A DNA stretch of 34,966 nucleotides from an uncultured Campylobacter sp. Its GTDB lineage: Bacteria; Campylobacterota; Campylobacteria; Campylobacterales; Campylobacteraceae. Both the position numbers and the translations under genes were made by a program. This document shows, one piece after another, positions 33,434 through 34,966 of the stretch (within the stretch, counting starts at the first letter, position 1; each line of letters starts with the position of its first letter). The notes beneath the pieces were generated by a model. It had not been told where the DNA came from. It saw only the letters and a list, made by a program, of their open reading frames with translations, and searched no databases. The stretch lies in assembly GCF_905372745.1 (NCBI RefSeq), contig NZ_CAJPQR010000022.1:1-34966 (forward strand), in the 5' to 3' direction.

Positions 33434-33646
33434 TTAAAGGTCTTTAGTTAATTCTTTGATTTTTTCGTAGCGCGTTGATTTTTCGTAATTCTCAAGCCAG
33501 CTTTTTACCCAATACGGCACGCCAAATTTACCGCTACCCCAATTATTAACACTCGAATACTGAACGCCCACAAGCTCCGCAAACTCTTTTTTACTCAAAT
33601 TTACGCGCTTTAGTAACTCATTAAAGCCGTCTCTTGTCAATTCCAT
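33434..33646 (-). CDS. XRE-family helix-turn-helix repressor
   Basis: A 70-residue Cro/CI-type DNA-binding protein. The fold covers ELLKRVNLSKKEFAELVGVQYSSVNNWGSGKFGVPYWVKSWLENYEK (10-56), with the recognition helix at VQYSSVNNW. It is minimal in size, with no dimerisation or cleavage domain. It is divergent from the 33798 operon, and TATCAT-type sites lie in the 151 bases between. It likely represses that operon and its own gene and so governs the island's switch. The start follows a G-rich stretch 8-10 bases upstream on the minus strand. Confidence 0.85.
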   Translation of the reverse strand: MELTRDGFNELLKRVNLSKKEFAELVGVQYSSVNNWGSGKFGVPYWVKSWLENYEKSTRYEKIKELTKDL

Positions 33647-33676
33647 AAAAAACCCCTTTATCGTATTTTGTCATAG

Positions 33677-33706
33677 TATCATATCATAAAAAAGTGAAAA
33701 TATCAT
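33677..33706. promoter_or_regulatory. Putative repressor operators (TATCAT sites)
   Basis: TATCAT is repeated at 33677-33682, 33682-33687 (as part of ATATCAT) and 33701-33706; the reverse form ATGATA lies inside the operon promoter at 33745-33750. These are natural targets for the divergent XRE protein. Confidence 0.5.
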
Positions 33707-33725
33707 AAAAGCATAATAAAAGATA

Positions 33726-33754
33726 TTGACTTTGTTAGTTTAATATGATATTAT
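33726..33754 (+). promoter_or_regulatory. Sigma-70 promoter of the right-hand island operon
   Basis: TTGACT at 33726-33731 and TATTAT at 33749-33754 are 17 bases apart. An ATGATA operator half lies at the -10 box, so a bound repressor would block it. Confidence 0.75.
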
Positions 33755-33797
33755 TCTACAAATAAACCATAAAATACTGATATTTAAAGGAGACCCA

Positions 33798-34040
33798 ATG
33801 CAATTAACATTCGACATAGCCGACGAGCTAGACCTAACCAACGAGATACCGAGTACACTAAACGCTATTAGTGCTTTAGTGCTAGCTTTGCCGTATTTTA
33901 AAAAGTACGCAGGCATTAACGACGATACCGTTATGAGCGCAAGCTACTTCTTAGCAGGCGCGATTGACGACGTAGCCCAAGCCGTGCGAGATTACGCAGA
34001 TAAAAAAATAGCCGAACAAAGAAAGGAGATAAAGAAATGA
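33798..34040 (+). CDS. Small island protein of unknown function
   Basis: An 80-residue acidic protein, first gene of the operon led by the promoter at 33726. It starts after AAAGGAGA. The middle is hydrophobic (LNAISALVLALPYF) but too short and broken for a sure membrane segment; the last third is a charged helix (DDVAQAVRDYADKKIAEQRKEIKK). It overlaps the next gene by four bases. No family is recognised; early phage genes of this size often encode host- or repressor-directed small proteins, which is only an inference. Confidence 0.65.
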   Translation: MQLTFDIADELDLTNEIPSTLNAISALVLALPYFKKYAGINDDTVMSASYFLAGAIDDVAQAVRDYADKKIAEQRKEIKK

Positions 34041-34303
34041 TTTTATTTACGCAGAGAGGAGACAGCAAAGAGGGCTTTAATAAGCTTATTATGGAAAGAG
34101 CGGGCGGAGCGGAAAACTTATCGCATAAGGCTATTTACGACGTAGCATACGGGCTTTATTGCTCGCTAGCTCACGTAACCGACAAAAACGAAGCTTTGCG
34201 CATTATGGTAGAGGCTTTAAACGACGAGCTAAAAGAGCTAAGATTACAGCTCAAAGAGCTAAAAGAGGAAAACGAGGAACTAACCCAAAGGTGCGACGCG
34301 TAA
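34037..34303 (+). CDS. Small coiled-coil island protein
   Basis: An 88-residue protein: an N-terminal part with YDVAYGLYCSLAHVTDKNEALRIMVEALN, then a long charged coiled coil (DELKELRLQLKELKEENEELTQRCDA). It overlaps the 33798 gene by ATGA, so translation is coupled. The YDLF/YDVAYGL segment followed by a coiled coil is shared in outline with the 30450 product (CAYDLFHIVQTQSKSIKELE), hinting at a repeated island protein family. Confidence 0.65.
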   Translation: MILFTQRGDSKEGFNKLIMERAGGAENLSHKAIYDVAYGLYCSLAHVTDKNEALRIMVEALNDELKELRLQLKELKEENEELTQRCDA

Positions 34304-34342
34304 GCGAAGCTAATCGACACATCGCAAAAAAAGGAAAACGCA

Positions 34343-34669
34343 ATGCAAACAAATCAAGAATTAAACCAAATGAGCCATACGGCATTAACGGACGCCCTGA
34401 TCGGAGCCAACGAGATAATCGAGGATTTATCAAATAGGCTCGACAAAGCGGAGGAAAGCGCAGAAGCTTTGTTAAGCGCGCTTGAAAAGACAGAGCAGGA
34501 GCTAAAGACCGCAAAAGAGCAGAACGCAAAGCTAGGCGAGATTAACTCGCACTACCAGTTTATTCAACTTGAGTTAGCGCAGTATCGCGAGGGTTTGATA
34601 AGTGCGGACGACCTCGTAAAGAAAATAACCGCCTATGATGATAAAGGCTGGGAAATAGTCAAGGGGTGA
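34343..34669 (+). CDS. Coiled-coil island protein
   Basis: A 108-residue acidic protein; residues 20-75 (DALIGANEIIEDLSNRLDKAEESAEALLSALEKTEQELKTAKEQNAKLGE) form one long coiled coil. The tail (YREGLISADDLVKKITAYDDKGWEIVKG) looks globular. It starts after AAAAAGGAAAA, 39 bases behind the previous gene. No family is recognised. Confidence 0.65.
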   Translation: MQTNQELNQMSHTALTDALIGANEIIEDLSNRLDKAEESAEALLSALEKTEQELKTAKEQNAKLGEINSHYQFIQLELAQYREGLISADDLVKKITAYDDKGWEIVKG

Positions 34670-34672
34670 GCA

Positions 34673-34966
34673 ATGAACAAAAGAGACTTTAACCAAGCTT
34701 TGAGATATTTAGCTAAGGGCGCAGACGCGCCCAGCTATTCACAGTTAAAAGATTTCGCTTGTAGGTTATGGACTAGCTTGCATAAGCGAGGCATTGAGCT
34801 AGAGCGAGCAAGAGGCGATAAGGCGCGAGAAGCGTTTCAAGCAGAGGTAGCAAAGAGAGAGGCAAAAGGAATGGCGGACGCATTATTTGAAACGGGCTTA
34901 CAAGCATACCGATTATTTAATTATTATGCCAAAGAGTGCGAAAAGCTAGAGGAGAGAATAAAGCTA
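34673..34966 (+). CDS. Island gene of unknown function, cut by the window edge
   Basis: An open frame of 98 codons from ATG 34673, still open at the last base. It begins MNKRDFNQALRYLAKGADAPSYSQLKDFACRLWTSLHKRGIELERA and continues as a charged helix (KAREAFQAEVAKREAKGMADALFETGLQAYRLFNYYAKECEKLEERI). A ribosome site AAGGGG lies just before it, and it starts three bases after the previous stop. No family is recognised from this part. Confidence 0.6.
   Translation, partial: MNKRDFNQALRYLAKGADAPSYSQLKDFACRLWTSLHKRGIELERARGDKAREAFQAEVAKREAKGMADALFETGLQAYRLFNYYAKECEKLEERIKL

Larger units (their letters stand above)
27576..34966. mobile_element. Genomic island integrated at the 3' end of ssrA (left part only)
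   Basis: Starting directly after the tmRNA CCA, this segment contains a P4-type integrase, an AlpA-like regulator, a possible replication gene, an orphan PemK/MazF-type gene, a phage-type repressor with operators and many small overlapping genes, the make-up of a phage satellite or integrative element. No second copy of the ssrA 3' end is found in the window, so the right junction must lie beyond 34966. There are no capsid, tail or conjugation genes here. Confidence 0.85.

Noticed and set aside
34251..34529. 92-codon frames on both strands overlapping the genes at 34037 and 34343
   Set aside because: They are out-of-frame shadows of genes that have ribosome sites and coiled-coil products.

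Overview
The window looks like a chromosomal segment of a Campylobacter of the C. showae / C. rectus / C. concisus type. Evidence: a one-piece ssrA whose tag reads ANNVNYAPAYAKAA, an epsilonproteobacterial menaquinol:fumarate reductase in the order frdC-frdA-frdB behind lgt, intergenic DNA saturated with AAATTT, and AAGGAG ribosome sites. The species is inferred, not proven.

Bases 1-27,575 are mostly core genome. Left to right: peptidase E; a DcuC-type C4-dicarboxylate carrier; a frameshifted cysteine-rich Sel1-repeat gene (-); peptidase T (-); a DUF6882-like protein; a DAACS/DctA symporter (-); cyclophilin and YebC (- operon). A + strand run follows: GNAT acetyltransferase, copper chaperone and CopA ATPase (overlapping starts), a TorD-like protein, Lgt and FrdCAB, ending in a hairpin terminator. 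After a 1 kb empty stretch come a periplasmic TPR protein, a ClbS/DfsB-like protein, a 0.9 kb empty stretch, an Opr-type porin (-), an AI-2E-family permease (-), a small unknown gene overlapping a doubly broken lipoprotein gene, then RuvB, a second Sel1 protein and PanB (all -), an Hpt phosphotransfer protein and ssrA. The dicarboxylate carriers, FrdCAB and a possible TorD-like chaperone fit anaerobic fumarate respiration; pepE and pepT fit an amino-acid and peptide diet.

From 27,576 to the right edge lies an integrated mobile island entered at the 3' end of ssrA. It holds a P4-type tyrosine integrase preceded by an array of GTGTGT-type repeats, an AT-rich unknown gene, an AlpA-like regulator, three small overlapping genes, a possible phage-type replication protein, a PemK/MazF-family toxin gene, a 1.2 kb gene-free block rich in hairpins, palindromes and C-tracts, a divergent XRE repressor with operators and a consensus promoter, and a train of small phage-like genes running off the window. 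The far end of the island is outside the window.

The most unusual unit is at 31.7-32.3 kb. A PemK/MazF-like gene has no antitoxin gene beside it. A compact 74-nt RNA able to fold into a four-way junction starts inside its stop codon, and the pair is bracketed by a perfect 12-bp direct repeat. This may be a toxin with an RNA partner carried as a small cassette; that is a hypothesis from sequence only.
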